Below, one piece after another: positions 1 to 9,019 of a stretch of DNA of 13,581 nucleotides (position 1 is the stretch's first letter; each line of letters starts with the position of its first letter). This DNA comes from Gamarada debralockiae (Eukaryota; Ascomycota; Leotiomycetes; Helotiales; Hyphodiscaceae), in contig NXFV01001340.1 in the NCBI GenBank assembly GCA_002803225.1, positions 1-13,581 of the forward strand, read 5' to 3'. The translations under genes and the position numbers were made by a program. Under the pieces are notes generated by a model, which was not told the origin of the DNA, made no database searches, and was given only the letters and a program-made list of their open reading frames with translations.

Positions 1-58
1 CATTCGCTTTAGCTTTGCTCAAGCGAGAGCATTCGCTTTAGCTTTGCTCAAAGGGAGA
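1..58. repeat. 29-bp tandem direct repeat at the window edge
   Basis: Two adjacent 29-base copies occupy positions 1-29 and 30-58. They share the core cattcgctttagctttgctc and differ only in the last bases (aagcgagag versus aaagggaga). The array begins at the first base of the window, so more copies may lie to the left. It lies beyond the 3' end of GCS1 (minus strand). No coding function is seen. Confidence 0.85.
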
Positions 59-421
59 CATAAATCAAGAAAGAGGAACCTATTCAGAAGACCATACTTA
101 GGGAGTTGTTCCGGGTCGAGGACTATCAGGAAGGGCGAGAAGAAGCAGTTATGTAAATGATGGCGCAAACAATGAGTATTCGATGATGGAATGAGCTGAA
201 AGACTTGACTCTGTAGCTTTCCGTGTGACTGCTTGAATGAGATGCTCTATTTCAAATACCCATATATCCCATGTTTCCAAGCTCGTGTCATCTTATAAAA
301 CGCCTTCTATGCAAATCCTATGCCTTATCCTGATCCATCTATATGTATACCTCCTACCAACCATCCTATCGCTATGCACACCATATTTGCTCTTTCCCGC
401 AAAACTCCCACCTACTCTGCC
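59..421. other. intergenic / GCS1 3' flank, no gene seen
   Basis: Nothing beyond the downstream flank and probable 3' UTR of GCS1 is seen here. A plus-strand ORF (237-527) runs antisense into the GCS1 stop region. It is low-complexity (Leu/Pro/Thr/Ser-rich), matches no family I know, and I do not call it a gene. Confidence 0.5.
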
Positions 422-2757
422 TCAACTGCATCCGAAATTCGTACCTAAGAATTTATTTAAGTTCTTAACTCCCTTCCTTGCCACACTATCACCCTCGATA
501 CTAATCACCGCCTTGATCAAATCATGATTGATCATGTCATCCACAACACTATCTCCTTTGTAGTGCTCATGCTCTCTGACAAATTCTCGGATCCATTTCG
601 AAGCCGTCCAAAGAGTGCCATTTGCTCTCTTCCTGATTAGCTCCAAATAACTCGCCAGCTCACACCGAGTCACGACGTCCACATTCATGCTATCCAAATA
701 ACTTTCCACTAATGGAATCAAGCCTGGAAATCCGTTATCAGACTTTGAGTTAGGCTTAGGGCCATTAATGATCTCATCGATAGTCACCAAACAATACTCA
801 TCCTCAACAGGTCCAGTAGGCGTCGGCGGTCTCGACATCATTGAAGGGGTATTGGTTCCAGCAGTCGAAGCACCACTATTGATATGACTTCCATTACTGG
901 AATACGGTCGCGGAGCTCTCGTTGGGAACGGATTCTTCCTAAACCAGAACTTCTGTTCCAGCACCGCATCTCTCCTATGTGCAGTCTCCATATTCTCGTC
1001 CGTCCTTGTAATCGGGATGTAAAAATTCAAATCAAAAGACAAGATTGCTCGTGTAATTAGCACGATAAAGATGCTAAATGCCGCATTCTCGAAATCTGTG
1101 ACCTGGATCTCCATAGGACGGAACTCGACTCGCCATCCAATGTCATTGCCTTTGGGTGGTGGCTTGAAGCGGATGTGCTGCCAATTTGTGCTTTGGAGAT
1201 TCTCAAAGTGGTCAGTCGCGGAAAGATCGAGAGCTTTGAGATCTTCGGCGAAGATAACAATAGGGTCGCGGATGAAGAGGTGAGCGAAATGTGTTGCGAG
1301 GAGAGAATCCATGCCGCCGTCCATGAGTTGCTGCTTTACATCGGGGTCAATAATCAAGTTCGGATCGAGGTATTCTTTTCGCAGGCGGGGATCTTCGGAG
1401 ATATAAGTCGAGTTGGGCGCATAGCGAGATTTCGGGATTCTCCATCGGTTGTTTTTAAGGGGCTACTTAGTTGTTAGATGGGTATTAGAAATTGGAGGGG
1501 AAACCAACCTCCTCTCCTAGTTCTTCTGGCGTTCGATCATCGACTGCCGCGCTGATTTGGTTCCACCGTACATCTGTATCTGCAAGGAAGCCTTTATAAA
1601 TAGGGGTAGCGGCGGTCAAAGCAAGAAGAATCGGTCCTAATGGACTCAATTGATCATACATCCTTCTTCCTTCGGTAATGTTCTTCGCCTGAAAGGTGAT
1701 TTGCAAACAGCAGCATCCCATGCCAAAAGCCATCGCATCCATATGAATAAAATTATCAGGTGAAGCTCCGTTTCGGACATCATCATCTTCTGGCCATTTG
1801 TGCATATTATAGTTGACAGTTGGATCTTTCCATGGCCAGGGAGTATTCTTGTCTTTGAATACTGGGACGTTGACTTGGACTTTTCGACCTCGCCGTGCCC
1901 GTATGTTTGCGGCCAAGGTAGGGAAACGGATATGAGGATTCGCGATCTCATCAGGGACAAATTGAGACCGTAATTTCTCTCCGGATGGAGGATAGTAAGG
2001 GGTTGTAAAGACACCCGGACATCCTAATCTTGGGTATGTTGTGAGAGTGAGGGGATATTCTTCAGGATTCATATGCCTTTTGGCAATCTTCCGCCTGGAG
2101 CCGGTTAGCAGAGCTCATGCCTCTAGCGCTAGAGTGCTTACCGTAACTTCATATTTGGCTCCACGTCCAATAGATCCTTGAACCCGATTCCCCAAGGTTT
2201 CCCGGGCGTAGCCTCTAACATGAATCTCCCAAATTCCGGATGGAAGATAGGTAACGGACTTCCCCTACAAAACATTAGCTATAGTTTCATGCCCAAGAGC
2301 AGGTCACCTACTCTACACCCTTGACTTCTTGCAGCGCTGGCACACAGCCACCATGAGTGCAAAGCTCCTCATCCTGTGCCAAGGCATACAAGATATCTGC
2401 CTGTCTCAAGGAGAGGGTAACCTTCTCATCCTCATCCTTATAGGTGACGACCAGGTATTCGATCTGCAGTCGCCATCAGCACTGACCCCCTATCAAACAA
2501 CCTCAGTCATGAGTAGGTGACGGACCTCATCACCCCAAAGCAGCGCGTCCCTTTCCTTCCCCTTCGCGCGGTTCCAAATCGCCAGCAATTGCTGAATTCC
2601 CCACTCCCTGACATGGCCAGCATGCTTCTTTGCCTCTGGCCAATCCAGCGGAGTTCCTAAAGCACTAAATACCGCAGATATATCAGCCTTGACCCAAATA
2701 CAGGCCTATATACATCGTTTTCCCAATGGGGTAGTAAACGACTCACAGGAGACCCAT
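422..2757 (-). CDS. GCS1: glutamate-cysteine ligase (gamma-glutamylcysteine synthetase), six exons
   Basis: Catalyses the ATP-dependent joining of glutamate and cysteine, the rate-limiting step of glutathione synthesis in the cytosol. Exons, read 5' to 3' on the minus strand: 2757-2747 (11 nt, encoding MGLL), 2664-2526, 2463-2308, 2264-2142, 2094-1509, 1462-422. The start beginning MGLLALGTPLDWPEAKKHAG is recreated only by splicing the tiny first exon, and it matches fungal and animal GCL N-termini. Other family hallmarks are GRFMLEATPGKPWG, the PEDDDVRNG and MDAMAFGMG blocks (about residues 244-269), QITFQAKN, DTDVRWNQIS, FAHLFIRDP, TNWQHIRFKPPP and FRPMEIQ. The spliced length is 2,056 nt, one base over a multiple of three. 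The expected product is 684 aa, normal for fungi. The excess base coincides with an in-frame TAG at 2310-2308, just before the intron 3 donor. Introns 2 and 5 use the less usual donors GTCCGT and GTTGGT. The family call is secure; whether the locus is intact is not. Confidence 0.93.
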
Positions 2758-3760
2758 TTTGTTTGTCCTTCTGCGCGGCTATGCTCTAACTGCCTCTAGT
2801 ATCTGTGGTTGTTAGGGCGTGAGACAAGTTCTAATTCAATGCGCTCGCGCGTATTCCGGAATCGTTGTGTTTGCAGTGTTGGGGATTTTCTCGCCCATTC
2901 GCAGGTAGAGGTAAGTTCGAATTTCGAGTGTATTTCGAGAGAATAATGGTGTAGAAAGTGTATGTTTTTCGAAGTGAATTTGAATTCAAATGGCAATTTC
3001 TTCGATCCCTCCAAAGACAGACTCTGAAGCAACCCCCACTCTCCTACTTAGCCATAATGCAGGTATGTCGAATCGGTACGTTTCCTTCTCAAGCACGCAA
3101 TTCCGCCCCTCCCTTTTTCACTGGACTCCCAGCAATATAAGGGTAATAGTACTGAGAATAAGAATGAATTGGCAGGAAGAGGTAATTTGGAGATTATTTC
3201 CGTAGAATTATTGGGGGGGGGGATAGTGGAATGTAGCGGGGTCATCACTGCTTACAAAGAGAAAAGTCCAACCTTCTTTTTTCTTCGATCATCGGCGTCA
3301 TGGGATGGTCAAAGCTCGCTCGGCAGGGATGGTGGCTGGTTGATTTCCCCCGACCCTCCCTCTAACCCAATATGTAGGCGGTGTGCCCAGGATCGTGTCG
3401 GAGCGTAATTCTCCATAATAAACATTGTTAGAATCGTAGCCCAAGGCATCCATCCATCAAGCATTTATCGGATTCTATTCAACAACTGACCAGTTCGATC
3501 AATATTACGTCCTCCTCGATATGTCTGTCCTGCCGCCGCTGAAGCAGCCGCTACTGCTGAAAATAACGCCGATCTTGCTGTAGCTCGCGCGTCAGGATTG
3601 CATCTAATCCTTTCCCACTGCGTGATAATCAAGGTATCGTGCCTTTATCTCTACCTCCTGAGGGGTCGCTTCCTCATTCGACAGACTCAAATCTGCGGCC
3701 TGCAACCACGCTGAGTTAGCTGGGTGGTGTATTATTGAGGGGAGAGGCAGACACCGCAAA
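2758..3760. promoter_or_regulatory. GCS1 upstream region, no gene seen
   Basis: This 1-kb stretch upstream of the GCS1 start (minus strand) holds only short overlapping ORFs with no family resemblance. It contains a run of ten G at 3213-3222. I saw no clear Yap1-type element (TTAGTAA or TGACTAA) by eye. From about 3500 on it may include the eroded left part of the transposon that follows, but no terminal inverted repeat could be identified. Confidence 0.45.
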
Positions 3761-4805
3761 TTCCTGGTGTGCAAGCACGCCTATACATACGATCAGAGGC
3801 GATTCAATGAGACATGCCGGAAGAAGGAGAAGCAGTCCAGAAGACTTACTATCCTGTCAAAATGAAGGTTAACGAGAGGCGTGATAGCACTTGGGAGTTG
3901 CGCTGGTTGAAAGGCAAATGCAGGCATAACCACGATATCAACGATCGAGTTTCGTACCATGAACACCGCCAGTTGAATGACGCTCAAAGCGCCTGATCGA
4001 GGCCAACCAAGCTGCTGGTATTAGTGCTGCTCGAACTAAGGTAGCTCTCAAAGCTCAGCACCCTGAGATTGAGGTTATCTCTCGAGATATCTTCAACCAT
4101 TCTGCGAAGGTATCTCGAGAATTGAGACAGAGGAAAGAACCAAACCAAGCCTTTATTAATGAGCTTAATACATTGAAGGGGAACGGAGAGTTCATCTTTG
4201 AGTATGCCATCAGCTCTATTACCAATAGAATTGAGAAGATGTTTATCGCAGATGCAAGGTATGTAGTATTCGAGCTGTTTGGAGACTTAGAATTTTGACT
4301 AATCTTTATGTCTAATAGATCAGTTGCTTACCTGAACGAAAACCCTGATATTCTCCTCCTCGATTGTACCTATAAGACGAACAAATGGGATATGCCACTA
4401 CTCGATATACTTGGTGTTGATGGTCTTGATCAAGGGTTCACTGTAGGAGTTGTCTTCATGAACAGTGAGCAGAGGAAAGCTTTGATTGGGCCATAACTCA
4501 CCTGAAGAACTGCTTCAAACCTGGCATCTTTCTTCAGTAATTGCTACCGACTGCGAAGAGGCTCTTATTCAAGCTATCGAATCGAAGTTCCCTATGGCGC
4601 GTACGAAGACAGTGATTTGCTTTTGGCATGTCAATATGAATGTGGTGAAACACTGCAAGCAATATTTCGAAACTGAGGAGGACTGGGAGCTGTTCTTGAA
4701 GGGGTTCAAAGCTTGCGTTTTGCTAAGACCTTGGAGGAATTCGAAAATATCGTGGGATGTGACAGGCTAGCAAGAGTCATGTTTCAAACTAAAGCTACTG
4801 TATAA
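3761..4805 (+). pseudogene. degraded Mutator-like (MULE) transposase
   Basis: Remnant of a cut-and-paste DNA transposon of the MULE superfamily (fungal Hop-like). Fragments in family order are an N-terminal zinc-binding-like part (CKHAYTYDQRRFNETCRKK; KCRHNHD), a helical spacer (QAFINELNTLKGNGEFIFEY), the first catalytic Asp in ILLLDCTYKTNKWDMPLLDI, the second Asp in SVIATDCEEAL, and the C-x2-H block CFWHVNMNVVKH. A canonical intron survives at 4259-4318: GTATGT donor, CTAAT branch, TAG acceptor, joining DAR to SVAYLN. The frame is broken five times, near 3845, 3993, 4480, 4532 and 4718, and closes at a TAA at 4803. I could not place the third catalytic acidic residue. Weak open stretches continue to about 5000. 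No terminal inverted repeats or target duplications were found. Not functional as it stands. Confidence 0.8.
4259..4318 (+). other. retained canonical intron within the transposase relic
   Basis: A 60-base GT-AG intron. It starts GTATGT, has TTTTGACTAATC before the acceptor and ends TAATAG. Removing it joins two open segments in phase (GCA AG|A TCA), giving continuous MULE sequence. Both splice sites remain clean while the surrounding frame is damaged. Confidence 0.7.
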
Positions 4806-5167
4806 TACAAAAATAATACTGAGGAGAAGAGAAGGAAGCCTAGCGATGATCGCTGTAAATAAGTGGCTGGTCGCCATAACGACAAGTCTTACTGACGGTG
4901 TAACCCGTCACATGAGAGAATGGAAGGAGGAGTTTCATTGGAATGATGGCAACCCTCATCCTATTAGAAACACCTGAAGAAGTCAGAGAATGCTCTAGTA
5001 AACTCCTAGTCAAAGCTCAAAGTAAATAGGATGATTTTCTTTGGATTTCAAACCTCGTCCATTATCGGTTATTCATTCACGCTTGTTATGCACTAGAGCC
5101 ATTCACCTTGTTCTCATTCCAACATATAAAAATATCGCCTGGTTCTTTCTGGTGCTGTCTCACAGAA
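4806..5167. other. intergenic stretch between transposase relic and the next gene
   Basis: No gene is seen. Short open pieces (for example near 4858-4975) could be the eroded C-terminal part of the transposase, but I cannot align them with confidence. The right part is the 3' flank of the minus-strand gene ending at 5168. Confidence 0.4.
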
Positions 5168-5644
5168 TCAGAAGTCTGTGACCCTTCCATTGTAACTCCA
5201 ATCTCCCCTGTCCCCAGTACTTCCCCATCTTAAAGGCTCATTCTTCGGTCCGCCAACCTCTCCAGTCTTCGGATTCACATTGCCCTCAAACTCAGGCTTT
5301 GCTCCCCTCCTGATATCCGGATGTAACTCCTCGCCTTTCCCCGTTGTTGCCACTCTTGCATTGATTGCCACAGTCTCGATATCGTCTTTTGCGGGTTCCG
5401 ATGTTGGAGATTGGTTGATTTGTGGTCGCGCTCGAGGTGCTGGTTCGGAAGCAGCTTGATTGATGGTTGGTTTCGGCGTGCTGAACGCACCAGTAGAAGC
5501 CTTTTGTAATCGCTCGAACTCTTCTTGCTCTTTTGGAGGTAGACGCGGTGGTGCTGGACCTGTTGCGAATGCCGTTCGTCTAGTGGTGGAGGTAAAGAAG
5601 CGTTGGGATGGGAGGAGGAATTTTGGAGGCAATAGTCGTGACAT
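5168..5644 (-). CDS. SDH8: mitochondrial succinate dehydrogenase assembly factor 4 (SDHAF4/Sdh8 family, DUF1674)
   Basis: Members of this family act in the mitochondrial matrix. They bind the free flavinylated Sdh1/SDHA subunit, shield it from auto-oxidation and promote joining to Sdh2/SDHB in complex II. The diagnostic C-terminus is present: EVGGPKNEPLRWG, then GDWSYNGRVTDF at the very end, matching the family pattern GGP-x-G/N-EP-xRxG ... GDW-x-x-x-GR-x-x-DF. From the ATG at 5644 the product is 158 aa. It opens with an Arg/Ser/Thr-rich, acid-free stretch (MSRLLPPKFLLPSQRFFTST) typical of a matrix-targeting signal. The frame stays open upstream to an ATG at 5764 (198 aa). I prefer the inner ATG because it puts the presequence at the N-terminus. 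A Pro/Ala-rich linker separates presequence and domain. No intron is needed. The gene is divergent from tryptophan synthase. Confidence 0.85.
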   Translation of the reverse strand: MSRLLPPKFLLPSQRFFTSTTRRTAFATGPAPPRLPPKEQEEFERLQKASTGAFSTPKPTINQAASEPAPRARPQINQSPTSEPAKDDIETVAINARVATTGKGEELHPDIRRGAKPEFEGNVNPKTGEVGGPKNEPLRWGSTGDRGDWSYNGRVTDF

Positions 5645-5937
5645 TGCGGTTTTGTCCGGTATCTTATATCGTTTGAAGGTCTGTGGGAATTTTCGAAGTG
5701 AACTGAGCAATGTTAATCGATATGGAAAGATCGCAGGAAGATGTGGCAAGAACTCTGAGAGCAACGGATTACATAAGACCTCCTAAATATTCTGCCGGGG
5801 GGTTCTCGGGCGTTTTGATGGCGGGGCACCATGGGCGACGGATGAACTTCTGAGTCATTCAAAATATTTCAATAAAGCTTTCACTCCACAATATCTTTCA
5901 ATTGAACAGGATATTTTCCAACCCAACACTTACAATC
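5645..5937. promoter_or_regulatory. shared divergent promoter of SDHAF4 and tryptophan synthase
   Basis: A 293-bp gap lies between the two opposed start codons (120 bp less if SDHAF4 starts at 5764). It contains a GC-rich block near 5795-5850, a TGAGTCA site and an AT-rich stretch ahead of the tryptophan synthase ATG. Both genes must draw on this interval, so regulation may be coupled. Confidence 0.6.
5851..5857. promoter_or_regulatory. Gcn4/CPC1-type site TGAGTCA upstream of tryptophan synthase
   Basis: A perfect copy of the palindromic bZIP element TGA(C/G)TCA sits 81 bp before the tryptophan synthase ATG. In fungi Gcn4/CPC1/CpcA binds this element to induce amino-acid biosynthesis genes under general (cross-pathway) control. 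The site and position fit; binding is inferred. Confidence 0.65.
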
Positions 5938-8377
5938 ATGGAAGGACTTAAAAGCACATTTGCGCAATGCAAAAAGGAAGAGAGAGTAAGTTATCCCCCA
6001 TCACAAATTGCATTCCCTGGAGATGGCTGATAGCTTTCTAATAGCCTGCATTGGTGACTTATGTTACTGCTGGTTTCCCTACACCTGCTGAAACTGTAGA
6101 TATCCTCCTGGGCATGGAAGCTGGTGGTGCAGGTATGTTGTGCAGCTCTAAATTGCCAATCGGTACTGATAGTCCGTCTAGATGTTATTGAAATTGGCCT
6201 GCCTTTCACAGACCCAATTGCGGACGGCCCAACCATTCAGAAAGCAAATACAGTTCGTAAACAACCTCAATCACAATATGCACGCTAGACTCTTACAATT
6301 CCTGCAGCAAGCCCTTAAGAATGGAGTCACGGTCACATCGACGCTCGAGATGGTACGACAAGCACGAAAGAAGGGATTGAGAGCTCCAGTTCTGTTTATG
6401 GGATACTATAACCCTATGCTGAGCTACGGAGAGGAGAGGCTGTTGAAAGATTGCCGGGAAGCAGGTGTCAATGGCTTCATTGTGGTTGATTTGCCCCCCG
6501 AGGAGGCTGTTACTTTCAGAAATTGGTGCGCAAAGGGAGGGTGAGTCATAAAGCAAGATTTCATATGAAGATATACTAACACTCTCTCTCATCAGACTCT
6601 CATATGTCCCTCTTATTGCCCCAGCTACATCCGAATCTCGAATGAAGCTTCTCTGCAAGCTAGCTGACTCCTTCATATATGTCGTTTCACGAATGGGTGT
6701 CACAGGTGCTACCGGAACAATGAATACTGGCCTACCAGAGCTTCTGAAGCGCGTGAAGGAATACTCTGGCAATGTTCCGGCAGCAGTTGGCTTTGGAGTT
6801 AGCACAAGGGATCATTTCCTCAGTGTGGCCAAGGTCGCAGATGGTGTTGTTATTGGAAGCCAGATCATCACAACCTTGTCAGAGGCACCTGCTGGTCAAA
6901 GACCAAAGGCTGTTGAGGAATACTGCGCTCAAGTCTGCGGACGAAGAAACGCACCCAATGGTGGCTCTGCTCGAGAGGTCGGCATTGTGGAGACAATGCA
7001 TGAAGCTGCCGAGCCCGACGGAAAGAACGTCCACGTCGATGGGATTGTTCGCGAGAATGGACACAAAGCCGGTCTAGCAGACCAGATTGAAGCTCTGAAC
7101 ACAAATGGCCCAGTCGACCCTGCTGCTATTCCTGCACGATTTGGTGAATTCGGTGGACAATACGTTCCTGAGTCGCTGATGGACTGCTTATCGGAGCTCG
7201 AAGAAGGCTTCAACAAGATCAAGGATGACCCTGCTTTCTGGGAAGAGTACAGAACATACTATCCATGGATGGGACGCCCTGGACATTTGCATCTTGCTGA
7301 GCGATTGACTGAGCATGCTAGTGGGGCAAACATTTGGTTGAAGAGAGAAGATCTTAACCACACTGGAAGTCATAAGATCAACAACGCGTTGGGCCAAATT
7401 CTCCTTGCCAGACGTTTAGGAAAGACTGAGATTATTGCTGAAACTGGTGCTGGTCAACATGGAGTCGCTACTGCTACTGTCTGCGCGAAATTCGGCATGA
7501 AATGTACCATCTATATGGGAGCGGTGAGTCACATCCTCAACTCCTGAAGAACTTTCACTGACTCCCTTATCAGGAAGATGTAAGAAGACAAGCCCTGAAC
7601 GTCTTCCGAATCAAGCTCCTCGGTGCACAAGTCATTGCAGTCGAAGCTGGCTCACGTACACTGCGCGATGCCGTCAACGAAGCATTGCGTGCCTGGGTTG
7701 TGAAGCTCGAAACCACTCACTACATCATTGGCTCTGCCATTGGCCCTCATCCTTTCCCTACCATCGTCCGAACTTTCCAATCAGTCATCGGTAACGAGAC
7801 CCGTGAGCAAATGCTTGAGAAGCGTGGCAAGTTGCCTGATGCAGTTGTCGCATGTGTTGGAGGTGGCAGCAATGCTGTTGGAATGTTCTACCCTTTCTCC
7901 AAAGACCCATCCGTAAAGCTACTGGGCGTGGAAGCTGGAGGCGACGGTCTCGATACTAACCGCCACTCCGCTACACTATCTGGTGGCTCGAAGGGTGTTC
8001 TCCACGGTGTCCGCACCTACGTCCTTCAAGATAAGCACGGTCAAATCTCTGATACGCACTCCGTGTCTGCTGGCCTTGACTACCCAGGTGTTGGGCCCGA
8101 GCTTTCGTCTTGGAAGGATAACGAGCGCGCGAAGTTCATTGCGGCCACTGACGCTGAGGCCTTCGAAGGCTTCCGCTTGATTAGTGAGCTGGAAGGCATT
8201 ATTCCGGCCTTGGAAACGGCACATGCTGTTTACGGAGCGCTAGAATTAGCGAAGACGATGCATAAGGGACAGGATATCGTCATTTGTTTAAGTGGTAGAG
8301 GTGACAAGGATGTGCAGAGTGTGGCCGATGAGCTTCCTAAGTTAGGACCTAAGATTGGATGGGATCTGAGGTTTTAA
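5938..8377 (+). CDS. TRP5: tryptophan synthase, fused alpha and beta domains, six exons
   Basis: Performs the last two steps of tryptophan synthesis in the cytosol. The alpha domain releases indole from indole-3-glycerol phosphate. The beta domain joins indole to serine using pyridoxal phosphate. Exons: 5938-5985, 6045-6132, 6182-6252, 6308-6540, 6596-7523, 7574-8377. They sum to 2,172 nt, or 723 aa, close to yeast Trp5 and Neurospora trp-3 (about 708). The alpha catalytic acids are Glu49 and Asp60 ([14 protein letters not shown]). The beta domain starts near residue 325 ([14 protein letters not shown]). It has the PLP-binding Lys407 in [12 protein letters not shown], Glu429 in ETGAGQHG, the phosphate-binding GGGSN loop at about 552-556, and SGRGDKD at about 696. 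All introns are GT-AG, 49-59 nt, and intron 4 has TACTAAC. All key residues are present and nothing suggests damage. It faces HIS3 tail to tail. Confidence 0.97.
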
Positions 8378-8644
8378 GGGACACGATTGAATGGGCTTTA
8401 AGCTAATGCCAGTGTAAAGGAATACTAAAAGCAATTGCATGATGGGTGGGTGTTGTGGTTGTTGTACCTCCTAGGGTTCTTATTTTTCAATAAGAAGTTC
8501 CAAAAAAGTTCACAGGCTTTGGCCAAGTGCCTAGCAGTTCTCTATTAAGATGTCTGATGAATTAGGAGACATTCCTCGAGACATAATGAGTGGGCATGTG
8601 CTCAGCACTGCATCTATCAAGTCTTCTTAAATTTGGAAGGCATC

Positions 8645-8666
8645 CACGTGCATATGGTGTCACGTG
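8645..8666. promoter_or_regulatory. cluster of three E-box hexamers (CACGTG, CATATG, CACGTG)
   Basis: Two perfect CACGTG palindromes lie at 8645-8650 and 8661-8666, with CATATG at 8651-8656 between them. All fit CANNTG, the core recognised by bHLH factors. Two CACGTG copies 16 bp apart is unusual by chance, but no gene start is adjacent, so a role is only a possibility. Confidence 0.3.
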
Positions 8667-8990
8667 GAGTCTAGCTTAAAACCCGTCTCTAGGAAACGCC
8701 AGTGTCCTGTAGAAGCTTTCGGTTACAGGAATACAAGTTGGCGTGGAGCAAATACTCCAGGAAAGTCCTGCATCGAAGAGGCTAAGAAACCTTTCCTTGA
8801 AGAGTGGCGTGTTTCAATGGTTGTACTTGCGTACTTGCTTCTGAACATTAGACGATGACTCCACATTTCTATTTTTTCGAACAAAGTCAACGGCGTTCGT
8901 TGAATCCCGAAGAGGTTGCGCTCCTCGCATTGGGCTGGAGCATCCTACCGGGACCTCGCGACGAATCGTGTATTAATTCCTGTCATAATT

Positions 8991-9019
8991 AGTGGCTATC
9001 CACCCGTTTGGATACCGCT
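8991..9019. repeat. imperfect inverted repeat / hairpin
   Basis: TATCCA (8997-9002) and TGGATA (9009-9014) pair perfectly around a 6-base loop (cccgtt). The pairing extends outward (AGTGG with CCGCT) with one bulged base and one G-T/G-U pair. It lies between two convergent genes and has no U-tract. It could be a small DNA-element remnant or a feature of a 3' transcript. Confidence 0.4.

Noticed and set aside
237..527. Plus-strand 96-codon ORF at the left
   Set aside because: Low-complexity Leu/Pro/Thr/Ser composition, overlaps the end of GCS1 antisense, and no family resemblance.
3793..3987. Minus-strand ORF over the transposase N-terminal part
   Set aside because: Antisense of recognisable MULE sequence (KCRHNHD region) on the plus strand.
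5645..5764. Upstream in-frame start for SDHAF4 at 5764
   Set aside because: Using it would place the matrix-targeting stretch internally at residue 41. The inner ATG at 5644 gives a normal presequence and length. It remains possible as an alternative start.
6293..6805. Minus-strand 170-codon ORF inside tryptophan synthase
   Set aside because: Antisense shadow that spans a real intron of the plus-strand gene; no family match.
6542..7531. Two further TGAGTCA matches (6542-6548 and 7525-7531)
   Set aside because: Both overlap GTGAGT splice donors of tryptophan synthase introns 4 and 5, so five of the seven bases are fixed by the donor consensus. They are not promoter sites.
8664..8858. Possible small gene of 64 codons between tryptophan synthase and HIS3
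   Set aside because: No recognisable motif, weak start context, and non-coding-like surroundings. It begins inside the E-box cluster.
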